From Allofournierella sp. (lineage in GTDB: Bacteria; Bacillota; Clostridia; Oscillospirales; Ruminococcaceae): a stretch of 64,000 nucleotides of DNA. The stretch lies in assembly GCA_020025635.1 (NCBI GenBank), contig JAHHRU010000006.1:1-64000 (forward strand), given 5' to 3'. The notes beneath the pieces are model-generated. The model was not told where the DNA came from. It made no database searches and saw only the letters and a program-made list of their open reading frames with translations. The translations under genes and the position numbers were made by a program. Each line of letters opens with the position of its first letter. Within the stretch, counting starts at the first letter, position 1. Shown in pieces: positions 23,256-32,200 of this stretch.

Positions 23256-23729
23256 TTATCCGCTCACCTTTGTTTTATCCTTTTTTATGAAAACAAAGGT
23301 TGAAATGACAACGCTCAGTATCAGAACATGCAGAATGATATGGTACAAATCGGGAATGTATTTCCCCTCTACTGTCATCCATTGGATCGTATCTGCGAAA
23401 TAGCGAATTTTTCCCTGCAGGCTTCCCATAAATCCCCCATTGAAAATGGTATACCATTCATGGCACACAAACTGCATCGCAAACCACAGAGTTGTAAAGC
23501 CGGCAACAAACCACCTGCCAATTCGATCGTAAAACAGAAACAGCAGAAATGCAGTCAGATACACAAGAAAAAAGATGCCGTCTTCCTTATAAGATCGTGT
23601 TACCAAAAATTTTCCGCCGATCTTCACACCGATCATATCCAGAAAGAACCATATCAGCAGCAAACTTTGAAGCAGGATGCAAATTTTTTTCGTAATACAC
23701 CCTTTTTTAAAATGTTCAGCTGATTTCAT
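23256..23729 (-). CDS. Small membrane protein, unknown function
   Basis: A 157-residue protein with about four hydrophobic helices (near 18-38, 52-70, 76-95 and 130-150), rich in aromatic residues. No family is recognised. The ATG at 23729 has AGAGGT 9 nt upstream; a longer start at 23768 is less likely. The gene is markedly AT-rich beside its high-GC neighbours, which suggests transfer or relaxed selection. The promoter in repeat copy B lies about 155 bp upstream. Confidence 0.6.
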   Translation of the reverse strand: MKSAEHFKKGCITKKICILLQSLLLIWFFLDMIGVKIGGKFLVTRSYKEDGIFFLVYLTAFLLFLFYDRIGRWFVAGFTTLWFAMQFVCHEWYTIFNGGFMGSLQGKIRYFADTIQWMTVEGKYIPDLYHIILHVLILSVVISTFVFIKKDKTKVSG

Positions 23730-23885
23730 ATTGATTTTACCTCTAACAAATTTTAATTGCTTATCCACTGGATAAAGCTTGATTCCATTACCCGTTCATA
23801 TAATTGAAAGTTGTCATCTCGTTAAAGTTCATCTTTTGGGTTCTCCATATCTGCTCGATACATCGAACACTTTGGCTTTGAACAC

Positions 23886-23914
23886 ATTTTAGCAAAAATG
23901 GGCAGCCCCATCAA
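23886..23914 (-). promoter_or_regulatory. Promoter in repeat copy B, for the membrane-protein gene
   Basis: TTGATG and TAAAAT with a 17 bp spacer, the same as copy A. It overlaps the lysS terminator hairpin. Confidence 0.55.
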
Positions 23915-23930
23915 GGGGCCGCCCATTTTT
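23895..23930 (-). terminator. Terminator of lysS
   Basis: AAAATGGGC-GCCCC pairs with GGGGC-GCCCATTTT around ATCAA, followed on the minus strand by a T-run. Confidence 0.8.
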
Positions 23931-24050
23931 CAATGATATTTTTTGATCGCTGCACAAAGCTTGGCATTATTTGATGCTGCTCTGATGCAGCTTTTCAGGG
24001 TTTTCGCAAACTGCGGAACTTCCCGCTTTGAGCCGCAAAGCGGCACATCC

Positions 24051-26066
24051 TTAGTACAGCTTGGCGCCTGCGGGGATGTGGGGATCGACCATCAGGCAGT
24101 GCAGCTTCTCCACACCGTCCTCATGGTGAACAGCGGAAATGATCATGCCACAGGAGTCGATACCCATCATCTTGCGGGGGGGCAGGTTGGTGATGGCGAT
24201 GAGGGTCTTGCCAACCAGCTCTTCCGGCTCATAGGTATCGTGGATGCCGGACAGGATCACCCGGTCGATACCGGTGCCGTCGTCCAGAGTGAACTTGAGC
24301 AGCTTCTTGGACTTCTTCACAGCCTCGCACTCCTTCACCTTGACAGCGCGGAAATCGGACTTTGCGAAGGTCTCAAAATCCACCATATCCTGGAACAGGG
24401 GCTCGATCTCCACATGGGAGAAATCCAGAGGCTCTTCCGATACGATGGGTGCAGAGCACACGGGAGCTGCTTCGCCGGCAGCGGCAGTGGCAGCGGCGGC
24501 TTCGCCCTTGGCAGCCTTGCTGCGGTTCACTTCCTCAGCAGTGGGCTTCATGGTGGGGAACAGCAGCACATCGCGGATGCTTGCGGAATCGGTGAGCAGC
24601 ATGACCAGACGGTCCACACCGAAGCCCAGGCCGCCCGTGGGGGGCAGGCCGTACTCCAGAGCGGTGACATAATCGTAATCTACCTGGGCCTTGCTTTCCG
24701 GCTCCAGCTTCTTGCGCTCGTTCACCTGGCGCTCGAAACGGCCCTTCTGGTCGATGGGGTCATTCAGCTCGCTGAAGGCATTGCCGAATTCGGTGGCGTT
24801 GATGAAATACTCAAAACGCTCGGTGAAAGCGGGGTCCTCCGGCTTGCGCTTGGCAAGGGGGCTGATCTCCACCGGGTAATCGTAAATGAAGGTGGGCTGG
24901 ATGAGCTTTTCTTCCACGAACGCATCAAAGAACTCGGCCAGGATGGCGCCCTTGGTGGGCATATCGGGCAGGGCCACGTTGTGATTCTTTGCGGCCACAA
25001 TGGCATCGGAATCGCTCTGGATCTCATCGAAATCCACGCCGGAATACTTCTTGACGGCCTCCTTCATGGTCAGCCGCTCCCAGTGGGACAGGTCGATGAC
25101 CTTGCCCTGATAGGGCACCTGCAGGGTGCCGCACACGTTCTGGGCAACGGTCTTCATCATATCCTCAACCAGGTCCATCATGCCCTTATAATCGGTGAAT
25201 GCCTGGTACAGCTCGATGCTGGTGAACTCGGGGTTGTGCTTGGTATCCATGCCCTCGTTGCGGAAGATGCGGCCCACCTCGTAAACACGGTCCATACCGC
25301 CCACGACCAGCCGCTTCAGATACAGCTCGGTTTCAATGCGCAGCACCATGTCCATATCCAGGGTGTTGTGGTGGGTGATGAAGGGACGTGCGGAAGCTCC
25401 GATCTCGAAGGGGGTCAGGATGGGGGTGTCCACCTCCAAAAAGCCCTTGCTGTCCAGATAGCTGCGCAGCTGGCGCAGGATCTGGCTGCGCTTTACGAAG
25501 GTATCCTTCACTTCCGGGTTCACGATCAGATCCACATAGCGCTGACGGTAACGCATTTCCTGGTCTCTCAGGCCGTGGAACTTCTCGGGCAGGGGCAGCA
25601 GGCTCTTGGACAGCAGCACCACCTCGCTGCAGCGAACGCTGATCTCGCCCATCTTGGTGCGGAACACTTCGCCCTTGACGCCGATCACATCGCCGATATC
25701 GAACTTTTTGAATTCCTTGTATTCGTCCTCGCCCACGGCATCACGGCGGACATACAGCTGCAGGTCGCCGGAATTGTCACGCAGGTCTGCAAAGCTTGCC
25801 TTGCCCATCACCCGCTTGCTCATCATGCGGCCGGCCAGGCACACGATGCGGCCGGTTTCTTCCTCCGGCTCCAGGTGGGCGTATTCCCGCTTGATGTCAG
25901 CCGCGAACGCATCCTGGGGATAGCTTGTCAGCTGGAAGGGGTCTTTGCCGCTTTCCTGCAGGTTTTTCAGTTTTTCCCGGCGCACAGCTACCAGCTCGTT
26001 ATATTCCTTATCACTGAGTTCCTCGGCAGCCGCGGCAGCCGGGTTCTTCACTTCATTCAGTTCCAT
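24051..26066 (-). CDS. lysS: Lysyl-tRNA synthetase (class II) with C-terminal tRNA-binding domain
   Basis: Charges tRNA-Lys. The first ~500 residues are a standard class II LysRS: an OB-fold anticodon domain, RYVDLI and FLEVDTPIL in motif 1, FRNEGMDTKHNPEFTSIE in motif 2 and GLGFGVDRLVMLL in motif 3. An Ala-rich linker (about 510-540) leads to an extra domain (about 560-671, DFRAVKVKECEAVKKSKKLL, LPPRKMMGIDSCGMI) of the EMAP-II/Trbp111 type known from MetRS C-termini. Total length 671 against about 500 normally. The ATG at 26066 has AAGGAG; an earlier in-frame codon overlaps the promoter. Confidence 0.95.
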   Translation of the reverse strand: MELNEVKNPAAAAAEELSDKEYNELVAVRREKLKNLQESGKDPFQLTSYPQDAFAADIKREYAHLEPEEETGRIVCLAGRMMSKRVMGKASFADLRDNSGDLQLYVRRDAVGEDEYKEFKKFDIGDVIGVKGEVFRTKMGEISVRCSEVVLLSKSLLPLPEKFHGLRDQEMRYRQRYVDLIVNPEVKDTFVKRSQILRQLRSYLDSKGFLEVDTPILTPFEIGASARPFITHHNTLDMDMVLRIETELYLKRLVVGGMDRVYEVGRIFRNEGMDTKHNPEFTSIELYQAFTDYKGMMDLVEDMMKTVAQNVCGTLQVPYQGKVIDLSHWERLTMKEAVKKYSGVDFDEIQSDSDAIVAAKNHNVALPDMPTKGAILAEFFDAFVEEKLIQPTFIYDYPVEISPLAKRKPEDPAFTERFEYFINATEFGNAFSELNDPIDQKGRFERQVNERKKLEPESKAQVDYDYVTALEYGLPPTGGLGFGVDRLVMLLTDSASIRDVLLFPTMKPTAEEVNRSKAAKGEAAAATAAAGEAAPVCSAPIVSEEPLDFSHVEIEPLFQDMVDFETFAKSDFRAVKVKECEAVKKSKKLLKFTLDDGTGIDRVILSGIHDTYEPEELVGKTLIAITNLPPRKMMGIDSCGMIISAVHHEDGVEKLHCLMVDPHIPAGAKLY

Positions 26067-26130
26067 AGTCAATGCTCCTTTTAACGTGCCCACAGGGCGT
26101 CGGTTTTGCGTGTAAATCATACACTGTGCC

Positions 26131-26138
26131 ATTATAGC
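26131..26138 (-). promoter_or_regulatory. Extended -10 promoter of lysS
   Basis: TGCTATAAT lies directly after the greA terminator hairpin. No good -35 is seen. The predicted start near 26124 leaves a ~57 nt leader. Confidence 0.5.
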
Positions 26139-26140
26139 AC

Positions 26141-26168
26141 AAAAACAGGTGCCGTAACACCTGTTTTT
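26141..26168 (-). terminator. Terminator between greA and lysS
   Basis: AAAAACAGGTG pairs with CACCTGTTTTT around a 6 nt loop. Confidence 0.8.
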
Positions 26169-26204
26169 GCGGAAATGTTTGATTTTCAGCCTATTTTTTT
26201 ACCC

Positions 26205-26687
26205 TTACAGCACAGAGCGGGTGATTTCCAGCACCTTGTACTGGATCACAGCGCCGTTGGGCAGGGTGATGTCGGCCACTTCGCCGGCATGACGGCCCAC
26301 AAGGCCTGCGCCCACAGGGCTCTCATCGCTGATGCGGCCCTTGAGGGGGTTTGCCTCGGCAGAGCCGGTGATGTCGTATTCTTCCTCTTCGCCGTCCTCA
26401 TCCACGACCTTAACGTGGGTGCCCACCGATACGGTGTCAAGGTCCAGGGTTTCATTGTCGATCACCTTTACATGCTTGAGCATTGCTTCCAGCTCTGCAA
26501 TGCGGCTTTCGATCTGGCCCTGCTCATTCTTCGCTTCATCATATTCGCTGTTCTCAGACAAATCGCCGAAGCCGCGGGCCACTTTGATCTTCTCAGCCAC
26601 ATCCGTGCGGCGCACGGTTTTCAGTTCTTCCAGTTCTGCCTCCAGGGCACGCAGGCCAGCCGGGGTCATCATAACTTCTTTAGCCAT
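26205..26687 (-). CDS. greA: Transcription elongation factor GreA
   Basis: GreA enters the RNA polymerase secondary channel and stimulates cleavage of backtracked RNA. The 160-residue protein has the N-terminal coiled coil with VMMTPAGLRALEAELEELK, RGFGDLSENSEYDEAKNEQG carrying the catalytic acidic tip, and the C-terminal globular GRISDESPVGAGLVGRHAGE. Length is normal (about 158). The start follows AGGAAA; longer in-frame readings cross a terminator-like hairpin in the leader. Confidence 0.96.
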   Translation of the reverse strand: MAKEVMMTPAGLRALEAELEELKTVRRTDVAEKIKVARGFGDLSENSEYDEAKNEQGQIESRIAELEAMLKHVKVIDNETLDLDTVSVGTHVKVVDEDGEEEEYDITGSAEANPLKGRISDESPVGAGLVGRHAGEVADITLPNGAVIQYKVLEITRSVL

Positions 26688-26708
26688 TTTCCTGTAAACA
26701 CTCCATAC

Positions 26709-26736
26709 AAAAAAATAATACGCACAGCGTGCGCAT
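26709..26736 (-). terminator. Terminator-like hairpin in the greA leader
   Basis: ATGCGCAC pairs with GTGCGTAT (one G-U) around GCT, and the minus strand then reads TATTTTTTTG. It lies between the greA promoter and start codon, so it could attenuate greA. Confidence 0.6.
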
Positions 26737-26770
26737 AATGACAGGTCAGCTCTCGCCACCAGTTCATCCA

Positions 26771-26799
26771 ATAATATCAGTTCCTACTTTCAAAGTCAA
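26771..26799 (-). promoter_or_regulatory. Promoter of greA
   Basis: TTGACT and TATTAT with a 17 bp spacer. The predicted leader of ~77 nt contains the terminator-like hairpin. Confidence 0.7.
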
Positions 26800-26868
26800 T
26801 ATCCAGCCGGAACTTTCGGCTATTGTGCCAATGTTCGACCCTCTTTCTTGTATCAATCGAACGATAAG

Positions 26869-26913
26869 CAGCCCGCCTGTACAGCAAAAATACTGCAGAC
26901 GGGCCGCTTTTTT
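26869..26913 (+). other. Hairpin after the EF-G-like gene
   Basis: GCCCGCCTG and AGACGGGCC pair with a CAG/CTG inner stem. The T-run lies on the plus-strand side, away from the direction of the gene that ends at 26950, so a terminator role for that gene is doubtful. Confidence 0.4.
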
Positions 26914-26949
26914 GTTTACCTAATATAGTTTATGCAAAGATAACCCTTA

Positions 26950-29031
26950 TCATTCCTCTTCTTCTGCGCCGCCGCCCAGCTTTTTGGCTTCCTCAATGAC
27001 CTTGGCTTCCAGGTTTGCGGGCACCGGCTCATAGCGCACAAATTCCAGGGTAAAGTGTCCGCGGCCCTGGGTCAGCTGGCGCATAAAGGTGGTGAAGTCC
27101 TGCATTTCGGCCATGGGGACTTCCGCTTCCACCACCTGAAGGCCGTCTTCATCGGGGGTCATGCCCAGCACACGGCCGCGCCGCTTGGTCACATCGCCCA
27201 TCACATCGCCGGTATTGTCGCCGGGAACATGGGCTTTCAGGGTGCCCACCGGCTCCAGCAGAACGGGGCCTGCCTCGGGCAGGGCCGTTTTATAAGCCAG
27301 CTTTGCAGCCATGATGAAGGCCATTTCGCTGGAGTCCACCGGGTGATAGCTGCCGTCCAGCAGGGTGGCCTTCAGGCCAACCACCGGGTATCCGGCCAGC
27401 ACACCGTGCTGACTTGCCTGACGCAGGCCCTTTTCAACGGCCGGGAAGTAGTTCTTGGGCACGCTGCCGCCGAACACCTTCTCTTCGAACACCAGCTCTT
27501 CGCTGTCGCAGGGCTCGAACTCGATCCACACATCACCGAACTGGCCGTGGCCGCCGGTCTGCTTTTTGTGCCGGCCCTGGGCCTTGCACTTTTTGCGGAT
27601 GGATTCACGGTAAGCCACACGGGGAGTATCCAGCTGGACCTCCACGCCGAACTTTGCCTTCAGCTTTGCGACCACCACATCCAGATGCTGCTCTCCAAGG
27701 CCGGTCAGGATCTGCTGGTTGGTTTCGGGGTCTACCCGGTATTCCAGGGTGCGGTCCTCTTCCATCAGGCGGGCCAGAGCCGCGCCGATCTTGCCTTCAT
27801 CCCCCTTCTTGACCACACGCAGGGCCTGGGCCAGGGTGGGCTTGGGGAACCGGGCCTGGGGCAGGGCCGCCACACGGGCCGGGTCACACAGGGTATCGCC
27901 GGTCTGGGCGGTGGAAAGCTTTGTGATGGCACCGATGTCACCGGCACCGATGGTGTCGGTATCGGTCTGCTTTTTGCCGCGCACGGTGAGCAGCTTGCCG
28001 AAGCGCTCGGTCTCGCCGGTGCGGGCATTCACCAAAATGCTCTCGTTATTGAGCGTGCCGCTGAACACCTTCACGAAGCTCAATTTGCCCACGAAGGGGT
28101 CGGCCACGGTGCGGAACACATACGCTGCCGCCGGTGCTTCCGGGTTGCAGGCCAGCTCGACCGGGCTGCCTTCCTTATCTTCTGCCACAGGGACCTCCAC
28201 CTCGGTGGGGTCGGGCAGCAGCACTTTCAGGTTATACAGCAGCATGTCCAAAGCCTGACGGTTCACAGAACTGCCGCAGAACACGGGCGTGATGGCGCCG
28301 CTCTTGCAGCCCTTGGCAAGGCCTTCCACGATCTCTTCGGTGGTGAAGGACTCGCCGCTGAAGAATTTTTCCATCAGGGCATCGTCGGTTTCGGCAACGG
28401 CCTCGCTCATGGCTTCCACCAGGCCGTCCAGGCGGTGGCCCATGGAGGGCAACTCCACCTGGATCTGCTGGCCGCTCTCATATTTGAAGGCCTTCTGGCT
28501 GAACAGGTTCACATAGACCATGGTGCCGTCTTCCTGGCGAACGGGTACGACACAGGGGCACACCGAGGGGCCGAACTTGGTTTTCAGGTCTTCCAGGATC
28601 TTGTAGAAGTTTGCATTTTCCAGGTCCATCTTGCTTACGAAAACGACCCGGCTGCGGTTGTATTTTTCTGCCAGCTTGAATGCTTTTTCCGCACCAACGG
28701 TCACGCCGGAACGGGCAGACACGGTAATGAGCACGCTGCCGGCGGCACGCACGCCCTCATACTGGCCCAGCTCAAAGTCAAACAGACCCGGAGTGTCCAG
28801 GAAATTCAGCTTGGTCCCCTCATACTCTACCGGAACGACCGACAGATTCAGGGATGCGCGGCGCTTCTCCTCTTCGGGGTCGAAGTCGCTCACGGTGTTG
28901 CCATCCTCTACACGGCCCATGCGCTCCAGGGCGCCGGTGGTATACAGCAGACCCTCGATCAGAGTGGTCTTGCCGCAGCCTGCGTGGCCGGCTACGAGAA
29001 TGTTGCGGATGTCTTTGTTGGCATAGTTCAT
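26950..29031 (-). CDS. Elongation factor G-like GTPase (FusA paralogue)
   Basis: A 693-residue translational GTPase with the EF-G domain order. P-loop AGHAGCGKTTL is at 14-24, DTPGLFDFE is the G3 region, and VSKMDLENAN stands for the usual NKMD. The switch I region reads RASLNLSVV instead of RGITI, which marks it as the EF-G-like/FusA2 group rather than the main translocase. Its role is unclear; related proteins may act in recycling or under stress. No rpsL/rpsG/tuf neighbours are present. The ATG at 29031 has GAGAGGT; an extension to 29109 would run into the promoter. Confidence 0.88.
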   Translation of the reverse strand: MNYANKDIRNILVAGHAGCGKTTLIEGLLYTTGALERMGRVEDGNTVSDFDPEEEKRRASLNLSVVPVEYEGTKLNFLDTPGLFDFELGQYEGVRAAGSVLITVSARSGVTVGAEKAFKLAEKYNRSRVVFVSKMDLENANFYKILEDLKTKFGPSVCPCVVPVRQEDGTMVYVNLFSQKAFKYESGQQIQVELPSMGHRLDGLVEAMSEAVAETDDALMEKFFSGESFTTEEIVEGLAKGCKSGAITPVFCGSSVNRQALDMLLYNLKVLLPDPTEVEVPVAEDKEGSPVELACNPEAPAAAYVFRTVADPFVGKLSFVKVFSGTLNNESILVNARTGETERFGKLLTVRGKKQTDTDTIGAGDIGAITKLSTAQTGDTLCDPARVAALPQARFPKPTLAQALRVVKKGDEGKIGAALARLMEEDRTLEYRVDPETNQQILTGLGEQHLDVVVAKLKAKFGVEVQLDTPRVAYRESIRKKCKAQGRHKKQTGGHGQFGDVWIEFEPCDSEELVFEEKVFGGSVPKNYFPAVEKGLRQASQHGVLAGYPVVGLKATLLDGSYHPVDSSEMAFIMAAKLAYKTALPEAGPVLLEPVGTLKAHVPGDNTGDVMGDVTKRRGRVLGMTPDEDGLQVVEAEVPMAEMQDFTTFMRQLTQGRGHFTLEFVRYEPVPANLEAKVIEEAKKLGGGAEEEE

Positions 29032-29088
29032 AATCGTAATAACCTCTCTTCTACCGCCAAATTCTTCCTTGGATGCAGCGGTAGCAAC

Positions 29089-29129
29089 CTGTACAAAAAA
29101 TTCTATCACATAAGAATTATTTTGTACAG
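29089..29129 (-). promoter_or_regulatory. Promoter with flanking palindrome upstream of the EF-G-like gene
   Basis: TGTACA and TAGAAT are 17 bp apart (29100-29128). A perfect 10 bp inverted repeat, CTGTACAAAA (29089-29098) and TTTTGTACAG (29120-29129), spans the -35 and the predicted start. It looks like an operator for a dimeric repressor; the regulator is unknown. Confidence 0.6.
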
Positions 29130-29238
29130 AACCTTAGAGAAGATTCCCGCTTTCCGGCCAGCCAAATTTCAAGATACAGCTTTGGTAAATATGTCCATTG
29201 ACAAATTGCCGGCAGCGTATACCTTGCCGGCTTCTGGC

Positions 29239-29288
29239 AAAAAACACACCCCGCAGAAAGCCTGCTGAAGGGCTTTCTGCGGGGTGTG
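29239..29288 (-). terminator. Terminator of the P-type-ATPase-like gene
   Basis: ACACCCCGCAGAAAGCC pairs with GGCTTTCTGCGGGGTGT, an unusually long 17 bp stem, followed by TTTTTT on the minus strand. Confidence 0.9.
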
Positions 29289-29293
29289 GCAGA

Positions 29294-32200
29294 TCAGTAA
29301 TTGCGGAACAGGGGCAGTGCCAGGGTGAGAACGCCCCAGGCAAGGCCGTACAGCAGCACAGCCGCAAGCGACAGCTGGGCAATGCCGCCGGTGAAGGCCA
29401 GCAGCAGCGCCATGACACAGCTGAGGGCAACGCCCGCCATCTGCACAAGGCTTGCCGCACGCTCGCCGCTGGCGGCGCCGGCCGCAGCGGTCAGGCCGCC
29501 CACGAAGGAGGCAAAGCTGCCCAGATGGGCCATGCAGCCCTCGGCCTTGGGTGTGTAGCCGGTGTAAGGCTCCAGCACCTTGCGCTCCTTGCGGGAAAGC
29601 ACCTTGATGCAGCCTTCGGAAAGGCCGTACACCCGAGCTGCCATTGCGGTGTTCAGGCAGAAGTCATCGCTGTGCAGCAGCACCGAAACCCCCTGGCGGT
29701 GCAGGGTGTCCAGGGTCTGCGCAACCTGGCTGTTTGCCCGGTAGCTCACCAGGAACATGGCGAACACCCGGCCGCTCACCGCCAGATAAATGGGCTGGCG
29801 CTTGCCTTTGGTGTAGCGGTTTTCATAATCCAGGCTGGGGATCTCCACCCCCTGCTCGGCCATCATTTCCCGGTTGCCGATGATCATTCGGTTGTTGTCC
29901 ACCCAGGCGGTAAAGCCAAGGCCGGGATGATTTTCCAGGTTCTCCACCGGGTACAGGATATCGGTGCGCTCCTGAATGATGTTCATGAAAACGTCCCGCA
30001 GGGTGTCGCAGCCCTTCACCAGAATGGATGCGGCATACAGGATGGCCAGGTCGATGCGCTGCTTTTCAAAGGTCTTGATGCCATGCAAGCGCACACTGGA
30101 TGCGGGGAAAAGGTCCTTTGCGCCGGCCACCACCATATTGGCCCGGCCCAGCTGGCTCACTGCGCTCCAGCCCGGAATGACTGCTCCCACACGGGCAGCG
30201 GATTTCTGCATCAGCATGGCAGGCACCGCACTGAGCAGGGTGGCCGCCAGCGGCGCACCCAGGCAGAGGGTGCCCGCAAAAGCGGTGATGCTCATGCCAA
30301 GGCCCTTGCCGCCAAAGGCGCAGATCAGCGCACTGACAAGCGCGCCGCCGAAAAGGCCCCAGCTCAGCTTCTGGGCGGCGCAGTCGCTGGCACGCAGCGA
30401 GAAGCTGCGGCGCAGATACCCCTGCACAAGGCTTGTGGGCCGGTTTGCCAGAAGGCAGGGGTCCGGCTCATCCATATCTTTGGTGATGCGTTCCAGCAGC
30501 TCCCGGTCCTGCACCAGCGCCGCCACGGTATGGTCGCTGCCGGCGCTCACCAGCTGGAAGCCCCGCAGCACCACGCCGCTCATCAGCAGGCGGCCCAGGG
30601 CATTGAAGAACAGCAGGATGGCCGCCGGTGCCGCAAACAGGGTGACCGAACCGGGCTGGAAGGCTTCCCCCTCCACCAGGCCGTACACCAGCTGCATCAG
30701 GGCCGCAATGCCGGCAAGCGCCGGGATGCTGTCCTGCGTGGGGGTGCTCCAGATGCCGGGGATGCCCTTGGCAAACACCCGCCAGTTCACACCGCAGACC
30801 ACGGCCAGCAAAATCAGCTGCACCAGCAGCCAGGCCGCCGGGCTCAGCGCGGGGTCCAGCACCGGGATGGGCGGCAGCATGCTTTCGCCCACCGCAAGGC
30901 CCAGATACAAAAGCACCACCGAAAGGATGCCGCTGACCGCCGTACGCAGCACAAAGCCCGCCCGCATCCGTCCCAGGTGCGACTCCACGTCTGCGGCGTC
31001 CTCCGGGTCCTCATAATCCTCGATGTACCGGTCCGGTTCTTCCTCCTCGAAGGCGTCCCCTTCCGGCTCTTCTCTGCCAAACAGCTTGGGGAAGCAAAAG
31101 CCGCGCCTTGGCTCTTCCTGCTCTTCCTCCTCGTATTCTCCGTACAGCGTTTCGGCTGCACCGGCCATGGGGCTCAACGGGATCGTGCCTGTGCTGTCAT
31201 CCAGCGGGATCGCAATGGTCGGCTCCTCCGCTGTCTGCTCGTCAAAAGCGGCTTGCTCTTCATCCGGCAGCGAAAGCGGGGTCTCCCCTTCGGCCGGCTG
31301 CTCATAGGGCTCGGTGTCCTCTTCAAAAGCTTCGGCCGGCTCCTCATAGGCTTCGGCCTCCTGCTCATCGGGCTCGGCGGCTTCTTCGTAAGCCGTGGCC
31401 GGTTCATAAAATTCAGCGGTTTCCTCGCAGGCTCCCGCCTCCTGCTCATAGGGCTCGGCAGCTTCGTACGTCCAGCCCGGCTGCTCATAGGCTGCAGCCG
31501 GCTCTTCGTAAGCTTTGGCTGGCTCTGGTTCCTGTTCGGGGGCCGGCCTTGCTGTCGGCTGTTCAAACGCACCCTCGAACAGATTGATCTCGCCGCTTGC
31601 CGCTTCCTCGCCGGGCCGGGCCTTCTTTTCCACCGAGGGGATCATCAGTGTGGGCTCTACCTGCTGATCTTCGGGGTCGGGAACGAACAGCTCGTCCTCT
31701 TCCTCCTCATAGAACTCCTCATCCGTATCCTTGCGCCGCTGCATGAAGCGGGCAAAAAAGCCGGGATGCTGCTCCGGCGCTTCGTCCGGGATCACCGCCA
31801 CGCTTTCGCTGAAGAATTTCTGGAATTCCCTGTCGAACTGGACGGTGGCGCTCAGGTTCGGCGCCTTCACGTCCGACGGCGGCGTTGGCGCCGGCCGGCG
31901 GGGCTGCCGGACCGGGTAAGAGGGCGCTTCTTCCGGCTCTGGCATCGGCTGCTGTTTTTCCGCCGCTGTCTGCCGTTTTTCGGGTTCCGGCTGCCGCATT
32001 TCCGGCACCGGCTGCTTTTCGGACGGCTGGGCAAACGTGATGCGGCCGCTGCCCGGTGCGCTCACCGGCGGGGAGGGCGGCGTGGGCACTTCGGCCCGGC
32101 GCTTGGGCCCGCGGGCCTTTTGCCGGGGTGCCGGCTCGTATTCCGGCTCCGGCTCATACTCCAGTTCGGTTTCCGGCAGATACTCCGGCTCCGGCTCCGG

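Larger units (their letters stand above)
23877..23978 (-). repeat. Dispersed promoter-bearing repeat, copy B
   Basis: Matches copy A at 15142-15247 over its whole length. In this copy the GGCAGCCCC block is part of a strong hairpin that also serves as the lysS terminator. It lies between lysS and the small membrane-protein gene. Confidence 0.7.
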
